NCBI GenBank assembly: GCA_905480645.1
Contig: CAJQRC010000028.1
Span: 1 to 64,000 of the forward strand
Length of the DNA: 64,000 bases
From: an uncultured Tateyamaria sp.
GTDB lineage: Bacteria; Pseudomonadota; Alphaproteobacteria; Rhodobacterales; Rhodobacteraceae
Reading direction: 5' to 3'
The translations under genes were made by a program, and so were the position numbers. Within the stretch, counting starts at the first letter, position 1. The number at the start of each line of letters is the position of its first letter. Below the pieces are notes generated by a model, which saw only the letters and a list, made by a program, of their open reading frames with translations, had not been told where the DNA came from and searched no databases. Below are positions 7,940 to 18,707 of the stretch, piece by piece.

Positions 7940-8089
7940 ATGAATGATAAAAAAACTTACGTATCCAAATTGTCTAAAGAAAAAGAAGTCCGCCTAAAGG
8001 CGGCGCTTAAATCGAACCTTGCTCGGCGTAAAGCGCAAGCAAAAGCGCGTGATCGCATAAATAAAACCGAGGAGAAAGATGATGGATAG
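7940..8089 (+). CDS. Small basic protein (49 aa) upstream of and overlapping murA
   Basis: ATG at 7940, preceded by AGAGG, opens 49 codons ending in TAG at 8087-8089. The product is almost entirely charged and predicted helical (core [20 protein letters not shown]), with no membrane segment or Cys. Its end overlaps the murA start by about 11 nt in another frame, so murA translation is likely coupled to it. From memory, similar short Lys/Arg-rich ORFs with an RLKAALKxN motif precede murA in other Rhodobacterales, which argues that it is real. It could bind RNA or the ribosome, but no function is established. Confidence 0.65.
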   Translation: MNDKKTYVSKLSKEKEVRLKAALKSNLARRKAQAKARDRINKTEEKDDG

Positions 8090-9353
8090 TATTGTGGTAC
8101 GAGGTGGCTCGCAATTAAATGGTGAAATCTTGATCACTGGGGCTAAAAATGCATGCCTGACACTTATGCCCGCCACTTTGCTGAGCGATGAACCACTTAC
8201 GTTGACTAATGCTCCACGTCTTTCGGATATTCGTTCTATGACGCAATTGTTGCAGTCACTTGGCGTTGAAGTAACCTCATTACAGGACGGACAGGTCATT
8301 GCGATGTCAACTCATGGTGTTGTCAATACCCGAGCAGAATATGATATTGTTCGTAAAATGCGGGCTTCTAATCTTGTGCTAGGTCCACTTTTGGCGCGTG
8401 AAGGGCATGCAGAGGTCTCCCTGCCAGGTGGCTGTGCAATTGGAGCACGTCCAATGGATATCCATACTGACGGATTAGCCAAGATGGGTGCGGAAATAGA
8501 TTTAAGAGAGGGCTATCTTCATGCCAAAGCCATTGGTGGAAAACTCAAGGGCGCAGTTATAGAGTTTCCTTTTGCCAGTGTTGGCGCCACAGAAAACATT
8601 ATGATGGCTGCTACTTTAGCTAAGGGTTCGACCGTTATCAAAAATGCAGCATGCGAACCTGAGATAGTTGATCTTGCCAAATGCTTGCGGGCAATGGGTG
8701 CCCAAATTGAAGGTGATGGTACTTCAACCATTGTAATTCAGGGCGTAGACCGTCTCCATGGTGCTACTCACCGCGTGGTAACTGACCGAATTGAATTAGG
8801 AACATACATGCTCGCTCCAGCGATTTGTGGTGGGGAGGTGGAATTACTAGGTGGACGAATTGATTTGGTTAATGCGTTTTGTGAAAAATTAGACTCGGCT
8901 GGCATAAGTGTCACTGAAACGGCAAACGGCTTGAAAGTAACTTGTAAGAGCAGGCGGGTTCAGGCTGTCAATGTCACAACAGCGCCCTTCCCTGGTTTTC
9001 CAACCGACTTACAAGCTCAAATGATGGCTCTGCTATGCACTGCTGAGGGTATATCTACGCTGGAGGAAAAAATATTTGAAAATAGGTTTATGCATGCGCC
9101 TGAATTAATTCGCATGGGTGCCAAAATTGATGTGACTGGTGGCACTGCAAAGGTCATTGGTGTGGATAAGTTAAAGGGAGCACCTGTTATGGCAACGGAT
9201 TTACGTGCTAGTGTGAGTCTCATTCTTGCAGGACTTGCTGCAGAAGGTGAAACTTGCATCGCTCGTGTTTATCACCTTGATAGGGGATATGAAAATGTTG
9301 TCCAAAAGTTTTCAGGGGTTGGGGCTGACATAAAACGGGTACAGGGTGAATGA
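8079..9353 (+). CDS. murA: UDP-N-acetylglucosamine 1-carboxyvinyltransferase (MurA)
   Basis: This 424-residue enzyme transfers enolpyruvate from PEP to UDP-GlcNAc, the first committed step of peptidoglycan synthesis, in the cytoplasm. The N-terminal GAKNACL motif supplies the conserved Lys-Asn pair. The catalytic Cys is present in [10 protein letters not shown], the site alkylated by fosfomycin, so the enzyme should be the sensitive Cys form. The fold repeats and length match the family. Two adjacent ATGs (8079 and 8082) share the GGAG site at 8071-8074; the second has the better 7-nt spacing and gives the usual MDSI start. It overlaps the 49-codon ORF upstream and, by ATGA, the DUF2948 gene downstream. 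Confidence 0.97.
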   Translation: MMDSIVVRGGSQLNGEILITGAKNACLTLMPATLLSDEPLTLTNAPRLSDIRSMTQLLQSLGVEVTSLQDGQVIAMSTHGVVNTRAEYDIVRKMRASNLVLGPLLAREGHAEVSLPGGCAIGARPMDIHTDGLAKMGAEIDLREGYLHAKAIGGKLKGAVIEFPFASVGATENIMMAATLAKGSTVIKNAACEPEIVDLAKCLRAMGAQIEGDGTSTIVIQGVDRLHGATHRVVTDRIELGTYMLAPAICGGEVELLGGRIDLVNAFCEKLDSAGISVTETANGLKVTCKSRRVQAVNVTTAPFPGFPTDLQAQMMALLCTAEGISTLEEKIFENRFMHAPELIRMGAKIDVTGGTAKVIGVDKLKGAPVMATDLRASVSLILAGLAAEGETCIARVYHLDRGYENVVQKFSGVGADIKRVQGE

Positions 9354-9820
9354 CCATTGATGCAAAATTTGAAGACGGCAGTGAAAAACCACTTAATATT
9401 GGTGCATTTGATGTTGACGATTTAAAAATTTTTTCTTCTTTGGTACAGGATAGCATTTTTCCAATTACAGAAATGCAATGGGATACTAAAGCACATCGTT
9501 TCGGTCTTTTGTTGAACCGTTTTCGATGGGAGGGTGTTAATAATGAACGCTTTGCTCCGGAACGGGTTCAAACACTGTTGGTATTTAATTGTGTTCTTTC
9601 GGTATCCAGCCGGGCCATTGATATAAATTATAAAAAAACGATCTGTTCGCTTTTATCAGTTAGCTTTGAAATGAAAAAGTACGGTGCTGGGGACGTATTA
9701 CTTACACTGTCAGGAGACGGCAGTATACGTCTGAGTGTTGAAACTATTGAGGCCACGCTTAAAGATGTAACTCGTCCCTATTCAGCTCCATCTAAGGCTA
9801 TCCCGCACCATGACGACTAA
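9350..9820 (+). CDS. DUF2948 family protein
   Basis: A 156-residue cytoplasmic protein matching the alphaproteobacterial DUF2948 family. Characteristic segments are [37 protein letters not shown] and [14 protein letters not shown]. It has no signal peptide or membrane segment. Its ATG overlaps the murA stop (ATGA), and the pair is a conserved neighbourhood in Rhodobacterales, where hisD normally comes next. Here hisD lies 28 kb away on the other strand, so the cluster has been split. Function unknown; co-translation with murA hints at a link to cell-envelope growth. Confidence 0.88.
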   Translation: MTIDAKFEDGSEKPLNIGAFDVDDLKIFSSLVQDSIFPITEMQWDTKAHRFGLLLNRFRWEGVNNERFAPERVQTLLVFNCVLSVSSRAIDINYKKTICSLLSVSFEMKKYGAGDVLLTLSGDGSIRLSVETIEATLKDVTRPYSAPSKAIPHHDD

Positions 9821-9973
9821 GCGGTGTATTTACTGAGCATCTTAGTGATTAGAAACTAATTGTTACTATTTGAGTATAAATTAATTAGACGCAATTCTGA
9901 TGATGTGCCTTTGTCAGAAAAGAACAGAATTTCAAGGTAATGAAGCGTTAGACTTGTTCCTGATAACTAACAG

Positions 9974-11287
9974 TTACCTTGCCACTGGTAGTCCACTTGG
10001 AATTATTTGGGGTATGCCTAACGCGCCACGAACACTTTGTGGATCTGTAAGTGCTTTCAGGAACATGATGATGTCTGCAACTTGGTTGTCTGATAAATCA
10101 ACTGGCATGAGGCTGTTAGCTGCTGCTATTAAATCTAACTCTACTGGATCGGAAATAATCCGTAGGTCATCAGCTTCAAAACCTGGCATGACTATTTGTG
10201 TTGGGTCGTAATTTTCTAAGCTTTCTACTGGATTAAGGTGGTGGCGGACAATGCCCTCAAGGGTCGCGTAAGCACCACTGTGGCCGTATGGAGCAGTATG
10301 TTCAATATTTCGTAATGTTGGTGTTCGAAAGGCGTAGGCGTCTTCAATTCGGCCTGTTACACGCATCCGGCCCGTATCACGTGCATGACTTTCAAACCGC
10401 GCTCCTTTACCAGGACCAATTTGAGGTATTGCGATGGCGTGAAAGTCATGGTCGGTCTGAAATCGGCCTGAGTGGCATGAGCTGCAACCGGCATCACCAT
10501 AAAAAAGCTCCATTCCACGCATAGCCGCATCGTTCATTGGCAAGTCATTGCGCAGATATAAGTCAAAAGGGCTGGCTACGCCGCGCCATTCAAAATCTAC
10601 AAATGCGGCTATTGCATCTGAAATATCAGTGAACTTAATCGGTTCTGGCCCAATGATTACATCAAAGCGTTCGCGGTATTCAGCAATACTCTCAACCCTT
10701 TGGGATAAAAGGCTCCACGCACCATCTGGTCCTGTGATTAAGCCCTGCCGTACGGCTTGAGCTATATCATTTTCCGCATAATGCCCTGCCATTTCATCTG
10801 GAGAAAGAACGGGAAACATAGACTGAGCTGATAAAGCTGATGCAAACCCCAATTCCATTTCGGAGCCTAAAGGTGTGCGAATACCTGAAAGACGTCCTTC
10901 GTCTTCTTCAAGCCGTCCATCATGAAAGAACACTTTGAACTCATTTGCACCAATATTAAACAGCGCCGGTGCATTACGTGGTATTCTTTGTTCTGGCATG
11001 TTGGTTGTATCTGCTTTGCGATCTGGTCCGAGACCGATAGCTCCATCACCCAAGCCCAACGAAACTCCATCTCCAGTTGCAAAGCGTGGGTGGTGACAAG
11101 TTGCACAAGATATTGTTTTTGACCCTGACAAGACTGGATCGTAAAATAGTAACTGGCCAAGCTCGACTAATGTGTTATCCACAATGGGATACACAGGTTC
11201 ATCGTATGGCAATGACCCGGCTAAAGAAGGTGTTGCTAATAGGGCAAGGAAACAGGCTTTATACAAAGCGTGATACATAGTTTTCAA
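9974..11287 (-). CDS. Di-heme cytochrome c peroxidase / MauG-family protein
   Basis: A 437-residue periplasmic protein with a signal peptide (core [14 protein letters not shown]) and two haem c sites, CATCH at residues 61-65 and CSSCH at 268-272, the pattern of bacterial di-haem peroxidases and MauG-like oxidases. The C-terminus (IPSGLPV) is typical of this group. The likely start is a TTG at 11287 with AGGA 5 nt upstream; the ATG at 11278 is too far from it. Either start lies inside the 3' end of xylA, so the genes overlap by 20-29 nt and are probably coupled. It may reduce peroxide or modify a periplasmic partner; a link to xylose use is not obvious. Confidence 0.9.
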   Translation of the reverse strand: MKTMYHALYKACFLALLATPSLAGSLPYDEPVYPIVDNTLVELGQLLFYDPVLSGSKTISCATCHHPRFATGDGVSLGLGDGAIGLGPDRKADTTNMPEQRIPRNAPALFNIGANEFKVFFHDGRLEEDEGRLSGIRTPLGSEMELGFASALSAQSMFPVLSPDEMAGHYAENDIAQAVRQGLITGPDGAWSLLSQRVESIAEYRERFDVIIGPEPIKFTDISDAIAAFVDFEWRGVASPFDLYLRNDLPMNDAAMRGMELFYGDAGCSSCHSGRFQTDHDFHAIAIPQIGPGKGARFESHARDTGRMRVTGRIEDAYAFRTPTLRNIEHTAPYGHSGAYATLEGIVRHHLNPVESLENYDPTQIVMPGFEADDLRIISDPVELDLIAAANSLMPVDLSDNQVADIIMFLKALTDPQSVRGALGIPQIIPSGLPVAR

Positions 11288-12566
11288 TTATTTCCTGCCG
11301 CCCAGATTGTGGCTGAGGGTCGTGGCCGCGTGCTAAAAACTTTTCAGAAATTGATGTAAAGTCACTGTCTAACATCGCCTTTGCTTCTGGTGAGTCCCAG
11401 CCGGCGTAACGCTTTGTCAGCATATCTTCGAGCCCACCGTCTTCGATCATAGCTGCAGCAGTTTTAAGACCTCGTGCGCAGATGTCCATTGCGCCAATAT
11501 GAGCGGCGATCAGATCCTGTGCATCAATTGACTGACGGCGTAATTTAGCGTCAAAGTTTGTTCCGCCTTGTACCAAACCGCCAGCTTTAAGAATATGGTA
11601 ATAGCAAAGAGCAACTTCTGGCACATTGTTAGGAAATTGGTCGGTATCCCAACCGGATTGATAGTCATTTCTGTTCATATCAATCGACCCCAGCATGCCA
11701 TTTGTAGCGGCTACAGCGATTTCGTGTTCAAATGAATGTCCAGCTAAAATGGCGTGACCTTGTTCGAGATTTAATTTGATCTCGTTCTCTAACCCATATT
11801 TGCGTAGGAACCCAATGCAGGTCGCCGCGTCATAATCATATTGATGTTTAGACGGTTCCTGTGGCTTTGGTTCAACAAGGATTTGTCCTTTGTAACCAAT
11901 CTTATGTTTGTATTCTACCACCATGTGCAAAAAGCGGCCCATATGGTCCAGCTCTCGGCCCATATTGGTGTTTAGCAATGTTTCATATCCCTCTCGCCCG
12001 CCCCACAACACATAGTTTTGCCCACCCATTTTGAGTGTAGCATCCATGCAAGATTTCACTGTTGCGACAGCATAGGCGAAGATTTCAGGATCTGGATTCG
12101 TCGACGCGCCGGACATCCAGCGACGATGACTAAACATGTTAGCTGTTCCCCATAAAAGGCCAACATCACGGTTTTCCATTTTTGACATGAAATAGTCTGT
12201 AATTTCATCCAAACGCGAGATGCTTTGAGCCAGAGTATCACCTTCAGGCCGCACATCTGCGTCATGCCAACAAAAAAAAGGATTTTGCAGCAGATCAAAC
12301 ATTTCAAAAGCAACATCGGCTTTCATTTTGGCTCGACCCATCTCATCTTGTGGATGCCATGGGCGCTCAAACGTTGGTCCACCAAAGGGGTCTCCGCCTT
12401 CCCAAGCGAAAGAGTGCCAATAAGCGACGGCAAAACGTAGATGTTCTTTCATTGATTTGCCAAGAATTATTTCGTCCGAGTTGTAATGATGAAACGCCAT
12501 AGGATCATTACTGTAGGCGCCTTCAAATTTGGCGGGCTTAAGGCCCTCAAAAAAACCAGTATTCAT
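11259..12566 (-). CDS. xylA: Xylose isomerase
   Basis: A 435-residue enzyme interconverting D-xylose and D-xylulose, metal dependent. The signature segments [14 protein letters not shown] and [16 protein letters not shown] carry the active-site His and metal-binding carboxylates. Length fits the longer (class II) isomerases. The start overlaps the xylB stop by 4 nt (ATGA), and the end overlaps the peroxidase start. The matching transporter and ROK regulator are at 41-46 kb in this window, so the xylose genes are split into two loci about 27 kb apart. Confidence 0.97.
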   Translation of the reverse strand: MNTGFFEGLKPAKFEGAYSNDPMAFHHYNSDEIILGKSMKEHLRFAVAYWHSFAWEGGDPFGGPTFERPWHPQDEMGRAKMKADVAFEMFDLLQNPFFCWHDADVRPEGDTLAQSISRLDEITDYFMSKMENRDVGLLWGTANMFSHRRWMSGASTNPDPEIFAYAVATVKSCMDATLKMGGQNYVLWGGREGYETLLNTNMGRELDHMGRFLHMVVEYKHKIGYKGQILVEPKPQEPSKHQYDYDAATCIGFLRKYGLENEIKLNLEQGHAILAGHSFEHEIAVAATNGMLGSIDMNRNDYQSGWDTDQFPNNVPEVALCYYHILKAGGLVQGGTNFDAKLRRQSIDAQDLIAAHIGAMDICARGLKTAAAMIEDGGLEDMLTKRYAGWDSPEAKAMLDSDFTSISEKFLARGHDPQPQSGRQEIIENYVSRFV

Positions 12567-14011
12567 GGCATCACTTTCAAAGTTTTGTATGCGGCTGCAA
12601 AGCCGCGATAGGCGTTGTCATATTCAGCGGTAAAATTTTGATCAGGTTCAATGGTATCTTTAATTTTGGGTTTAATCATTACATTTTCTGGCTTAACCCC
12701 CAGAACACCACAAATCGCAATACGCGCGGCTCCCAAAGCGGCCCCAAAAGTACCAGCCTCAGGGCGTTCCAGTGGAATATTGAGTGTAGTAGCCAGAATA
12801 CGGGTCCAACGATCAGATTGGCTGCCGCCACCAATTGCAAGTGCTGTTTCTAGTTTTGCCCCAGTTGATCGGAGTGCCTCTAAGCTGTCACGCATTGCAA
12901 AGCTGACGCCTTCCATTACAGATTGGGCTAATTCTTGTGAGCCGGTGGCTATATCAAGGCCAGTAAATCCTGCTCGCACTTGTGCATCGTTATGGGGCGT
13001 TCGTTCACCAGATAGATAGGGGTAAAACTTGCTTGGGCATACCGGACCCAATGAATCATCTAGGGATCCTGACAACTCACTTGGACTTTTACCAGTCAGC
13101 TGTGATAACCAATTTAAGCTGTCTGTGGCTGCCAAAACTACCCCCATTTGGTACCAACGTCCCGGCACTGCATGGCAAAAAGTATGAATGGCACTTTCAG
13201 CGCTTGGGGCGTAGGAATCGCGTCCTGCTAGAACAACTCCAGAGGTTCCTAAAGAAACAAATCCGTCCCCTTCACCCAAGGCGCCAACACCACAAGCCGC
13301 TACTGCATTGTCAGCGCCACCGGCAATTACTAGTACTCCTGCTGGAAAACCTAAATCAGAGCGATCGGGCTGGAGTGGTCCAACTATATCGGTTCCTTCT
13401 AGCAGGTCGGGCATCTGATCAATGCTCATATTCCCAGCTTCTAGCAGAAAATCTGACCATATCCGCTTTTCAACATTTAGCCAAGCAGTGCCTGCGGCAT
13501 CAGACATTTCAGTAGTGAATTGCCCTGTTAACCACCATAATACATAGTCTTTTGGTAGCATCACTTTAGCTACTCGAGCAAAAATCTCTGGTTCATGGAT
13601 CGCAACCCAAGATAGTTTTGGAGCAGTGAAGCCTGGAAAAACGATGTTGCCACTTAAATCCCGCACACGCGGTGTGGCATCTAAAACCATTGCTTCTTTG
13701 TGACTGCGCGTATCGTTCCACAAAATGCAGTCTCGCAAAACATTTCCATGCATGTCGACCAGTACGGCGCCGTGCATGTGGCCGGAAATGGCAAGGCCTT
13801 TTAACGCATTATATTCTTTTGAATGGTTTTTTTTTAAAGATAAGAGTGCTTTTGAAACGCCAGTAATCCACGCAGTTGGGTTTTGCTCGCTCCAACCTGG
13901 CGCAGGATTGGTTCCTTCATAAGTTGCGTCTGCGCTGCCAACCGTTTTACCGTTGCTGTCAACTAACAGCGCTTTAACGCCTGATGTGCCCAAATCAATA
14001 CCAATAAACAA
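12563..14011 (-). CDS. xylB: Xylulokinase
   Basis: A 482-residue FGGY-family kinase phosphorylating D-xylulose to D-xylulose 5-phosphate. The N-terminal phosphate motif reads [15 protein letters not shown], followed by [10 protein letters not shown]. The nucleotide-binding C-terminal half has [13 protein letters not shown] and a GAALGAAR segment. It is first of the xylB-xylA-peroxidase operon. A short inverted repeat about 36-53 bp upstream (14047-14064) could be a ROK-type operator. The product feeds directly into Rpe, whose gene is at 15.2 kb. Confidence 0.95.
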   Translation of the reverse strand: MFIGIDLGTSGVKALLVDSNGKTVGSADATYEGTNPAPGWSEQNPTAWITGVSKALLSLKKNHSKEYNALKGLAISGHMHGAVLVDMHGNVLRDCILWNDTRSHKEAMVLDATPRVRDLSGNIVFPGFTAPKLSWVAIHEPEIFARVAKVMLPKDYVLWWLTGQFTTEMSDAAGTAWLNVEKRIWSDFLLEAGNMSIDQMPDLLEGTDIVGPLQPDRSDLGFPAGVLVIAGGADNAVAACGVGALGEGDGFVSLGTSGVVLAGRDSYAPSAESAIHTFCHAVPGRWYQMGVVLAATDSLNWLSQLTGKSPSELSGSLDDSLGPVCPSKFYPYLSGERTPHNDAQVRAGFTGLDIATGSQELAQSVMEGVSFAMRDSLEALRSTGAKLETALAIGGGSQSDRWTRILATTLNIPLERPEAGTFGAALGAARIAICGVLGVKPENVMIKPKIKDTIEPDQNFTAEYDNAYRGFAAAYKTLKVMP

Positions 14012-14046
14012 AGAACGACCCCCACTACTTCAATTAAAGCTTGTAA

Positions 14047-14064
14047 TTTATTTTTCAAAATAAA
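14047..14064. promoter_or_regulatory. Inverted repeat upstream of xylB, possible XylR/ROK operator
   Basis: Arms TTTATTTT and AAAATAAA are separated by TC. AT-rich symmetric sites are typical for ROK repressors (NagC, Mlc, XylR). It lies between xylB and the divergent epimerase gene. Such AT-rich symmetry can arise by chance, so this is tentative. Confidence 0.35.
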
Positions 14065-14128
14065 CAACGCGTCACTAGCAGTTTTACAAATACTTATGCA
14101 CAAGAAGACAGTACTGATAGGAGTTGTT

Positions 14129-15127
14129 ATGCGAACAGCACTAGTAACAGGATCTGCCGGGTTCATTGGTTTTTTCACTGCTCAGGCTCTTATGCGGGCT
14201 GGTTGGCGTGTGGTCGGGCTGGATGCAATGACCGATTATTATGATGTGACTTTGAAAGAACGCCGGCGTGCGATGTTGAGGCAGGCTCCAGACTATATTG
14301 ATATTGAAGCTCGGCTCGAGACATCAGGCACTTTGCTAGATCTTTTTCGCACTCATCGCTTTGAAGCCGTCATCCACCTTGCTGCACAAGCTGGCGTACG
14401 CCATTCTATTGAAGCACCACGATCTTACATGAAAGCTAATCTTGTTGGAACGTTAGAGCTTCTTGAAGCTGCACGAGCATTTCCTCCCTTGCACATGCTG
14501 TTGGCATCAACGTCTTCCGCTTATGGTGCGAACACTGTGATGCCCTATGTGGAGACAGACAAAACTGACCACCAAATGTCCTTTTATGCAGCCACAAAGA
14601 AGGCAATGGAAAATATGGCGCACAGCTATTCGCATCTCTATGGCCTGCCGATCACAATGTTTCGCTTTTTTACAGTGTACGGACCGTGGGGCAGGCCAGA
14701 CATGGCGCATTTTAAATTTACTAAATCAATTCTGAATGGCGACCCCATTGATGTTTATAACCACGGGCAAATGCAACGTGATTTTACCTACATCAATGAC
14801 CTGACTGCCGCTATCTTAGAGCTTGTTGATGTTGCGCCTGGCGAAACACCAGTTGAGGGAGATAGTCTGTCGCCTGTTGCACCACATCGAATAGTTAACA
14901 TTGGAAATGGAGCGCCTGTCCAATTGATGGATTTTATATCGGCGATTGAAACAGCTTGCGACCGCGAAGCGATCAAAAATTTTCATGATATGCAGCCTGG
15001 CGATGTTCCGTCTACTTATGCAGATGTTAGTTTGCTGAACCGGCTTATTGGGCAAAGGCCTAATACTCCTATTCAAGAGGGAATAAATGCATTTGTTAAA
15101 TGGTATCGTGACTATCATCGTTTGTGA
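14129..15127 (+). CDS. NAD-dependent nucleotide-sugar epimerase (UDP-glucuronate epimerase type)
   Basis: A 332-residue extended SDR acting on nucleotide sugars. The N-terminus has GSAGFIG for NAD binding. The segment VVGLDAMTDYYDVTLKERR resembles UDP-glucuronate 4/5-epimerases (LpsL/Cap1J type). The active site has STSSAYG and YAATK (YxxxK), and FFTVYGPWGRPDMA is a typical epimerase stretch. The start at 14129 has an AGGAG site 6 nt upstream; an earlier in-frame ATG lacks one. It would supply an epimerised uronic acid for LPS or capsule. It is divergent from xylB and followed 88 bp later by rpe. Confidence 0.88.
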   Translation: MRTALVTGSAGFIGFFTAQALMRAGWRVVGLDAMTDYYDVTLKERRRAMLRQAPDYIDIEARLETSGTLLDLFRTHRFEAVIHLAAQAGVRHSIEAPRSYMKANLVGTLELLEAARAFPPLHMLLASTSSAYGANTVMPYVETDKTDHQMSFYAATKKAMENMAHSYSHLYGLPITMFRFFTVYGPWGRPDMAHFKFTKSILNGDPIDVYNHGQMQRDFTYINDLTAAILELVDVAPGETPVEGDSLSPVAPHRIVNIGNGAPVQLMDFISAIETACDREAIKNFHDMQPGDVPSTYADVSLLNRLIGQRPNTPIQEGINAFVKWYRDYHRL

Positions 15128-15215
15128 TTTACAATTTAAATAACACTCTGCAATGGGTCTGTTTCCATATGGAAAAAGGCTATATACTCTCACATAGTTC
15201 ATACAGGAGCTCATA

Positions 15216-15905
15216 ATGTCATTTGATCGTGCGATTAAAATCGCTCCATCCATTCTAGCTGCAGATTTTGCCAATTTTGGGGCAGAATGTGCTGCTGTGG
15301 AGCGCGAAGGAGCAGACTGGGTTCATGTGGATGTGATGGATGGGCATTTCGTGCCCAATATTTCCTTTGGCCCAGCTACCTGTGCAGCTATTCGTCCATA
15401 TATAAAAGGTGTAATGGACGTTCACTTGATGATTAATCCTGTTGGTCCTTACATTGATGCTTTTGCACAGGCTGGTGCAGATGTATTAACGGCTCACTTG
15501 GAGGCTGGGCCTCATATCCACCGAACTCTGCAGGCAATTCGAGGCAATGATATAAAAGCCGGTGTTGCGTTGAATCCAGGCACACCTGCTGCCGCAGTAT
15601 CTGAATTATTGGACATGGTCGATTTAATCTGCGTAATGACAGTGAATCCTGGATTTGGCGGGCAAAAATTTATCGATATGAGCGCTAAAATTAAAGCTCT
15701 GAGATCGCTTATTGGTGATCGACCTATTCATATTGAAATTGACGGGGGTATTGATCCAACGACTGCTCCTTTAGTCGTTAGTGCCGGTGCCAATGTTCTG
15801 GTCGCAGGCTCATCAGTATTTCGGCATGGTTCAGCAAATAACTCTAGTCCCTATGGCGAAAATATTCGTGCAATTAGATCTGCAGCTGAGGGTGTTTGGG
15901 CGTAA
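15216..15905 (+). CDS. rpe: Ribulose-phosphate 3-epimerase
   Basis: A 229-residue TIM-barrel enzyme interconverting D-ribulose 5-phosphate and D-xylulose 5-phosphate. Family motifs are IAPSILAADFANFG, HVDVMDGHFVPNISFG and CVMTVNPGFGGQKF. Catalytic Asp and metal-binding His residues are in place, and the length is standard. The ATG has AGGAG 7 nt upstream. It connects the XylA/XylB product with the pentose phosphate pathway, which may explain its place near xylAB. Confidence 0.96.
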   Translation: MSFDRAIKIAPSILAADFANFGAECAAVEREGADWVHVDVMDGHFVPNISFGPATCAAIRPYIKGVMDVHLMINPVGPYIDAFAQAGADVLTAHLEAGPHIHRTLQAIRGNDIKAGVALNPGTPAAAVSELLDMVDLICVMTVNPGFGGQKFIDMSAKIKALRSLIGDRPIHIEIDGGIDPTTAPLVVSAGANVLVAGSSVFRHGSANNSSPYGENIRAIRSAAEGVWA

Positions 15906-15991
15906 TTATTTTGTAGCTTAAACGCGGCCAACAATTCTGGTGTATTTTAAATATGCAAATAACTGGGCAAATGTATCTAAAAACCTGTATT

Positions 15992-16243
15992 TTAAAGTTT
16001 TTCCAATAGCTGCGCGAGCATGGGTAACCCAAAAGGTACGATGCGGGGCGTATGTGCGACTGCTGCTTTCTGTTCAAAGATGTGGTGCTGGACCGTGTTC
16101 CACTCTGCACTTCTAAATACCGTTGACCAATTTGGGGCCAACCATCCCTGTATTTTCAGGATTGTGTGCAAACATTCAATATCGGCTTTGTTTAACTCAC
16201 CTTCATGGCTGATCTTGTTTGCAAGCTTAAGGGATAAATTACC
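15992..16243 (-). pseudogene. Start-less coding-like remnant, unrecognised
   Basis: Between rpe and the convergent fad gene, the minus strand is open for 83 codons ending in TAA at 15992-15994. The translation looks like real protein, with segments such as ELNKADIECLHTILKIQGW, VFRSAEWNTV and TPRIVPFGLPMLAQLLEKL. A TAG at 16244-16246 closes the frame upstream and there is no usable start codon near the front. It is probably the C-terminal piece of a decayed gene or one cut by rearrangement. The plus-strand open frame at 16020-16325 is its antisense shadow. I do not recognise the family. Confidence 0.35.
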
Positions 16244-16307
16244 CTATAAAAATTGCGCACTTATTTGCAGAATGTTTTTCTTTAGTTGTAAAACTGAGAT
16301 CTACCGT

Positions 16308-18401
16308 TCAATTTGCTTTGTTTAAATCGTCAAAAACCCTACCCTCGGCGACCAACCGTTTTAACAATGGAGCCGTCTGCCAAAAGTAAGGGTCTTCCTG
16401 AGCATAGCACTCGATGTCGCGCAGTAAGCCCTCCAATCCAACAATATCAGCCCATTTCAAAGGGCCGCCCCAGTGCCTTGGAAATCCGTATCCAAAGAGT
16501 AAGGTCATATCCACGTCCAGCGGTCTGCGCGCAATGCCCTCACCAACGACTTTGGCTGCCTCATTTACCATAGCGGCTAAATAGCGGCGTACAATTTCGG
16601 TGTCACCAAATTTCCGAGGTTTTATTGCTTTTTCTTGGCGCTCTGCTTCGATTAACGGCATAACATCTGGATTTGGGAGCCTAGATTTTGCACCCGCTGT
16701 ATAGTCATAATAACCTTTACCAGTTTTCTGCCCAAAATGCCCATCTTCGCATAATTTATCTGCATAGCATGCGTCGCGTGTTCGTGGGTCAAGTCCTTCT
16801 GCTTCCTTGCGTTTGCGAACTGCCCAACTGATGTCTAGCCCAGCCAAATCAGCGACGGCGAAGGGGCCCATCGCAAAGCCAAATTCTTCAAGGGCTTTAT
16901 CGATCTCAAATGGTGAAGCTCCATCCAAAATCATATGATCTGCAGCTGCTCTATATGTTGATAAAATTCTGTTGCCAATAAAACCATCACAGACGCCTGC
17001 ACGAACGCTAATTTTACCCAGCGTTTTACCTAAAGCGAAGCCAGTTGCCGCGACATCAGGCGCTGTTGCGTCAGCGACTACGACCTCAAGCAGTTTCATT
17101 ACATGTGCAGGAGAAAAGAAATGCAGACCCAAAACATCTGCTGGGCGTGATGTGGACGCTGCAATTTCATTGATATCCAGATACGAAGTGTTGGATGCTA
17201 ATATTGTGCCTGGTTTGCATATGCGGTCTAATTCTTCAAATACCCGTTTTTTGACAGCCATCTCCTCGAATACAGCTTCAATTACGAGGTCCATATCACT
17301 TAACTTTCCATAATCAGTGACAAGCTTTAGAGAATGGTTGACTATTTTTTCGTATTGCTGTGAGTCGATCTTACCTCGTTTCTTGGCGCCTGAGAGGTTG
17401 TTCTCGATGCGATCAAAAGCTGCTTGAGTGGCATGTTTGTTCATTTCGAGTACAGTAACGTTCAGTCCTGATAAAAGAGCCGAGGTGGCAATGCCTGCGC
17501 CCATGGTGCCACCACCAATTAATGCTATGTTCTTCAGTGGGCGAGGGGTTATGCCTTTGAGCTCTGGAAGATTGCTTACAGCACGCTGGGAAAAGAATGC
17601 ATGGATCATTCCTTGGCGTTGTTCGGTTTGCATTAGATCGTAGAAAATTTGACGTTCGGCCTCGAGGCCCTCCTCAAAAGGTTTTTCAACTGATGCTTGT
17701 ACTGCACGTACACACCACGCAGGAGAAATCTGACCACGACCACTTTTTAATGCTTTTTCAAACGCTTCATCCCAATTGATTTTTTCTGGAGCAGGCATAT
17801 CGCTTACCGGGCGACGTGGTGTATTTTGATCTAGTAGCTTTTGGGTGTAGGCAATACCATTCAGATTTGGATCGCCATCCTGTATTTTGTCTATGATCCC
17901 TAGTTTGTGACCTTCTTCGGCGTCAACGTGCCGTCCAGTGGTCATTAATTCAAGAGCAGCGATCACACCGGCTAAACGGGGTAATCGCTGCGTCCCACCT
18001 GCTCCAGGCAAAAGGCCCAGATGTACTTCTGGAAGGCCGACACATGCTGTTGGCACAGCAATTCTATAGTGGCACCCGAGAGCGACCTCCAACCCCCCAC
18101 CCAGCGATACTCCATGCATTGAAGCGACTATCAGCAAAGGTGACGACTCTATCCGATTAATTAGATCAGGCAGATGTGGCTTTAAGGGAGGTTTCCCAAA
18201 TTCCGTTATGTCAGCTCCAGCAAAAAATGCACGCCCTTCACCAACAATCATAATGGCTCGAATGCCCTGCTCTGCTTCTGCGCGATCCATTCCATCCCAA
18301 AGACCCTGACGCACTGGCTGGCTTAACGCGTTAACAGGTGGATTTTGTACTGTCAGAATGGCAATGTCGCCGTGACAGGAATACGAAATTTTATCGCTCA
18401 T
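16308..18401 (-). CDS. Beta-oxidation multifunctional enzyme: enoyl-CoA hydratase / 3-hydroxyacyl-CoA dehydrogenase
   Basis: A 697-residue fusion (FadB/FadJ/peroxisomal MFE type) catalysing hydration of enoyl-CoA and oxidation of 3-hydroxyacyl-CoA. The crotonase domain is at about residues 1-190. Its oxyanion-hole segment is FAGADI, and the catalytic glutamates are Glu104 (GGGLE) and Glu125 ([17 protein letters not shown]). The NAD-binding domain starts with GGGTMGAGI at 296-304, and the first C-terminal dehydrogenase domain has GFIGNRIL. A second helical domain ends the protein. The acyl-CoA ligase at 4.8-6.7 kb could supply substrate. An inverted repeat 24 bp upstream of the start may be a regulatory site. 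Confidence 0.93.
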   Translation of the reverse strand: MSDKISYSCHGDIAILTVQNPPVNALSQPVRQGLWDGMDRAEAEQGIRAIMIVGEGRAFFAGADITEFGKPPLKPHLPDLINRIESSPLLIVASMHGVSLGGGLEVALGCHYRIAVPTACVGLPEVHLGLLPGAGGTQRLPRLAGVIAALELMTTGRHVDAEEGHKLGIIDKIQDGDPNLNGIAYTQKLLDQNTPRRPVSDMPAPEKINWDEAFEKALKSGRGQISPAWCVRAVQASVEKPFEEGLEAERQIFYDLMQTEQRQGMIHAFFSQRAVSNLPELKGITPRPLKNIALIGGGTMGAGIATSALLSGLNVTVLEMNKHATQAAFDRIENNLSGAKKRGKIDSQQYEKIVNHSLKLVTDYGKLSDMDLVIEAVFEEMAVKKRVFEELDRICKPGTILASNTSYLDINEIAASTSRPADVLGLHFFSPAHVMKLLEVVVADATAPDVAATGFALGKTLGKISVRAGVCDGFIGNRILSTYRAAADHMILDGASPFEIDKALEEFGFAMGPFAVADLAGLDISWAVRKRKEAEGLDPRTRDACYADKLCEDGHFGQKTGKGYYDYTAGAKSRLPNPDVMPLIEAERQEKAIKPRKFGDTEIVRRYLAAMVNEAAKVVGEGIARRPLDVDMTLLFGYGFPRHWGGPLKWADIVGLEGLLRDIECYAQEDPYFWQTAPLLKRLVAEGRVFDDLNKAN

Positions 18402-18707
18402 GTGGCCTCCGCTAATACTTTACGATACAAATGTTGTCATACTTTTGACGTTTGTATTAGCCTAAGGTTCATGGCAAAAAGGACAAGTCGTTAGGTGAAA
18501 AATCGCCACGTCACTGCGCATATGTAGAATTATTACAAAAGTATTTCCAATAAGTCACTGCATGCAGATCCCTATTTAAAAGTTCAAGGCTGCTTATGGT
18601 AGAAATAATTGTTAAATTCTTGATGCCTTTGTCAATAAAGCGTGTATGGACCATTGATGTGAAATTTGTTTCATTGGTTTTGACTAATAATTAAAAAAGG
18701 ATAGTGA
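18402..18707. promoter_or_regulatory. Divergent promoter region with inverted repeat (18425-18457)
   Basis: This 306-bp gap separates the divergent beta-oxidation gene and ABC-transporter operon. Arms ATACAAATGT and ACGTTTGTAT (one mismatch) frame a 13-bp centre (18425-18457) about 24 bp from the fad start, a plausible TetR- or FadR-type operator. Nothing else is recognised in the gap. Confidence 0.35.

Noticed and set aside
16020-16325. Plus-strand open frame of 101 codons
   Set aside because: Its Cys-rich translation looks random, while the opposite strand reads like a real protein end; treated as a shadow.
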